NCBI GenBank assembly: GCA_009930355.1
Contig: RZYK01000089.1
Coordinates: 1-7,790, forward strand
DNA length: 7,790 bases
Reading direction: 5' to 3'
DNA from: Campylobacterota bacterium
GTDB lineage: Bacteria > Campylobacterota > Campylobacteria > Campylobacterales > Sulfurospirillaceae
Shown piece after piece: positions 5,753 to 7,790 of this stretch (positions within the stretch are counted from its first letter, which is position 1; each line of letters starts with the position of its first letter). Under the pieces are notes generated by a model that saw nothing but the letters and a program-made list of their open reading frames with translations, did not search any database and was not told the DNA's origin. A program made the position numbers and the translations under genes.

Positions 5753-7790
5753 AGTATTTTTTTTAATGGTGCTTTCCCTAGGAAGCTTATGGGCAGTGGA
5801 ACCTGCCCAAGATGTTGAAGTATTAGCACAAACGGTCACAAAAGAGGGCACGCTTGTGCATGCCGTTGGCAATGTTGTTTTATACAGTCCAAAATACTTA
5901 ATCACTGCTGATGAAGCTTATTATGATTATGAGAGCGGTGATTTGGAGCTTTTTGGCAATATTACAACCTTAGAAGGGGTGAAGTATGCTTCAAGAAGTG
6001 GACATACGAAACTGAATCTAAATACTGATAAAGGTATCTCTGACCCTCTCTTCTTTTTTGATGAAGCGTCTAACGTTTGGATAAAGTGTGAAAATGCTAT
6101 TTTAAATCCTGAAACATATGTGACTCAAAAAGCCATTGTTTCAAGTTGTAATACACAAGATCCAGATTGGAAAATTGCTTTTACAAGTGGAGAATTTAAT
6201 AAAGAGAGCAAGTGGTTACATATTTATAATCCTGTTTTTTATGCCAATGATGTTCCTCTTCTTTATTTGCCTTATTTCGCTTTTTCAACGGATACAACAC
6301 GTCGGACAGGTCTTTTACCCCCTGAGATAGGTGTGGGTGGATCTGAGGGTTTTTATTACATGCAACCTATTTATTTTGCACCTGCAGAAAACTGGGATTT
6401 AGAGTTGCGTCCACAAATACGAACAGAGCGAGGTGAAGGGATTCATGCAACCTACCGTTTTGTAGATTCTCCTTACTCCTCAGGTGAAATTACCACAGGT
6501 TATTTTAAAGAGCATAGCGATTACGCAAAAGAAGAAGAATTAAGTAACGATGCCCATTATGGTCTGCGTGTTGCGTACGATAGAAGTGCACTGCTTAGTA
6601 CAAAATACAGTGGTATTGAAGATGGCTTATGGGTGGATATTAATTATCTCAATGATATCGACTACTATAACACAATAGATGCTGATTCAAGTGCCTCAAC
6701 AAAACTAGTAACTTCTCGTATCAATTATTATGTCAAAAAAGATGAAGACTATTTTGGTATTTATGCAAAAAATTATATTGATACTTCTAAAAAGTCCAAT
6801 GATGATACCCTTCAAGAGTTGCCAACACTCCATTATCACCATTTTTCAAATCCATTTTTGTTAGACAATCTTTTTTACTCGGTAGACTATAAGGCAAAAA
6901 ATTATACACGCCAAGAGGGTATTACAGCATTTCAAAATGAAGTGCAAACCCCTGTAAGTCTTTATTTTTCACTATTGGAAGATTATTTACATGTAAATTT
7001 TTCTGAGAATATTTATATGACACAAGTTTCCTATGGCAATGATTCTAACGATGGAAGTTCTGGACAATATTTTAACAATTATCATACCATTTCTGCCTAT
7101 ACAGATCTTTCCAAAGGGTATGATGATTTTTTTCATACTATGCATATAGGTGTTGAACATACCGTTCCTAGTTATGACAAGAAAAATGGAACATGGAGTT
7201 ATACTTACAAAAATAATGAATTGATCCCTCTAGAAATGGAAGAGAAGAATACAGCTTTAAAATTTAGACAGTTTTTTTATAATATGGATGGAGAGAAAAA
7301 ATTTAGTCATGCGATTAAGCAAGCCTATTATTATGACAGAGATGATAAATATGGTGATTTAGAAAACGATATGAAATACTATCTAACAGATCGTTTTTAT
7401 GTAGGAAATATTATTAATTATTCACATACTTTTTATAAACTTTCTCGTAATCAAGTCTCCTTGACGTATAAAGACACTATGAATACAAGCTCAGTTCGTT
7501 ATACTTATGTGGATAAATCGTATGAATACAACAATGAAGAACAAGATTATAGTTATGTAACTTTTAGTGCTGAAACACGCTATTTTGAAAATATTGACCT
7601 CTTTGCAACAATCAATTATGACATAGAAGAAGATATTTTTAAATCATGGAGTGTGGGCATTAAGAAAATGAAAAAATGTTGGGATTATTCATTGGTGTAT
7701 CGAGATGTTACTAACCCAAAACAAACGAGTTCAGGTGTAGATTCTACTAACAAAAAAGGTGTTATGCTCATGTTTACACTCTACCCGATG
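5742..7790 (+). CDS. lptD: LPS-assembly outer-membrane protein LptD (partial, 3' end outside window)
   Basis: The frame is open from ATG 5742 to the last base, giving 683 residues with no stop. The final ...MLMFTLYPM resembles the last strand of LptD barrels, so only a few codons are probably missing. LptD (OstA/Imp) with LptE inserts lipopolysaccharide into the outer leaflet of the outer membrane. Residues 1-18 (MQIKVFFLMVLSLGSLWA) are a signal peptide. A beta-jellyroll OstA-type domain follows (about 25-150; GTLVHAVGNVVLYSPKYLI, YDYESGDLELFGNI). Next come the highly conserved segment WLHIYNPVFYANDVPLLYLP, TRRTGLLPPEIG and ENWDLELRPQ, and then a Tyr-rich, alternating barrel with many short strands. 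Only three cysteines are present: 116, 136 and 646. The start overlaps the RDD stop by 11 bases and has no clear ribosome-binding site; ATG 5766 is a weaker alternative because it would shorten the signal peptide. Confidence 0.93.
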   Translation, partial: MQIKVFFLMVLSLGSLWAVEPAQDVEVLAQTVTKEGTLVHAVGNVVLYSPKYLITADEAYYDYESGDLELFGNITTLEGVKYASRSGHTKLNLNTDKGISDPLFFFDEASNVWIKCENAILNPETYVTQKAIVSSCNTQDPDWKIAFTSGEFNKESKWLHIYNPVFYANDVPLLYLPYFAFSTDTTRRTGLLPPEIGVGGSEGFYYMQPIYFAPAENWDLELRPQIRTERGEGIHATYRFVDSPYSSGEITTGYFKEHSDYAKEEELSNDAHYGLRVAYDRSALLSTKYSGIEDGLWVDINYLNDIDYYNTIDADSSASTKLVTSRINYYVKKDEDYFGIYAKNYIDTSKKSNDDTLQELPTLHYHHFSNPFLLDNLFYSVDYKAKNYTRQEGITAFQNEVQTPVSLYFSLLEDYLHVNFSENIYMTQVSYGNDSNDGSSGQYFNNYHTISAYTDLSKGYDDFFHTMHIGVEHTVPSYDKKNGTWSYTYKNNELIPLEMEEKNTALKFRQFFYNMDGEKKFSHAIKQAYYYDRDDKYGDLENDMKYYLTDRFYVGNIINYSHTFYKLSRNQVSLTYKDTMNTSSVRYTYVDKSYEYNNEEQDYSYVTFSAETRYFENIDLFATINYDIEEDIFKSWSVGIKKMKKCWDYSLVYRDVTNPKQTSSGVDSTNKKGVMLMFTLYPM
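6985..6998. repeat. Palindrome copy 5, ATTTACATGTAAAT
   Basis: A perfect 14-base palindrome inside lptD, about 2.8 kb from copy 4. It is read as Leu416-His-Val-Asn419, plus the last two bases of Tyr415, the same codon phase as copy 2 in hemD. It contains the full 12-base core TTTACATGTAAA. Confidence 0.85.

Noticed and set aside
3439..6330. Short plus-strand frames inside hemD (3439-3624) and lptD (6136-6330)
   Set aside because: Both are out of frame within genes whose own frames give recognisable proteins. The one at 6136 lies inside the open lptD frame that runs to the window end.

Overview
The window is 7.8 kb of AT-rich, gene-dense DNA with every gene on the + strand. It reads as the core chromosome of a Campylobacterota (epsilonproteobacterial) species. 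The grounds are the protein sequences, the short intergenic gaps, a lone strong TATAAT box without a clear -35, and a 6S-type RNA in front of purD, an arrangement known from this group. A Sulfurospirillum-like organism is my best guess, from general resemblance only. I see no mobile element, CRISPR array, tRNA or rRNA.

Left block (1-3764): the 3' end of nadB (L-aspartate oxidase, NAD synthesis), then nhaD (Na+/H+ antiporter), guaA (GMP synthetase) and hemD (uroporphyrinogen-III synthase). Gaps are 3 and 13 bases, followed by a 10-base overlap, so these are probably one transcription unit. It mixes NAD, GMP and tetrapyrrole synthesis with sodium/proton exchange.

Centre (3765-4032): a 268-base stretch without a protein gene. 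It holds a promoter with a perfect TATAAT and an RNA of about 220 nt. Its two ends pair, an internal bubble follows, and a further stem closes the long arm, which is the layout of 6S RNA. This matches the RNA first described as the 'purD motif' of epsilonproteobacteria and later recognised as 6S RNA. Its 3' end runs almost directly into the purD ribosome-binding site.

Right block (4033-7790): purD (GAR synthetase, purine synthesis), a small RDD-family membrane protein, and lptD (LPS-assembly outer-membrane protein), which leaves the window probably within a few codons of its end. Each junction is an 11-base overlap, so these three are also likely translationally coupled.

The most unusual signal is not a gene. 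The palindrome TTACATGTAA, usually as TTTACATGTAAA, occurs five times, where a simple composition estimate predicts about 0.03. Copies lie in hemD (two), the 3' end of the 6S RNA, purD and lptD. They are read in two codon phases and once in non-coding DNA, so selection appears to act on the DNA itself. It may be a genome-wide iterated palindrome or the site of an unidentified binding protein.
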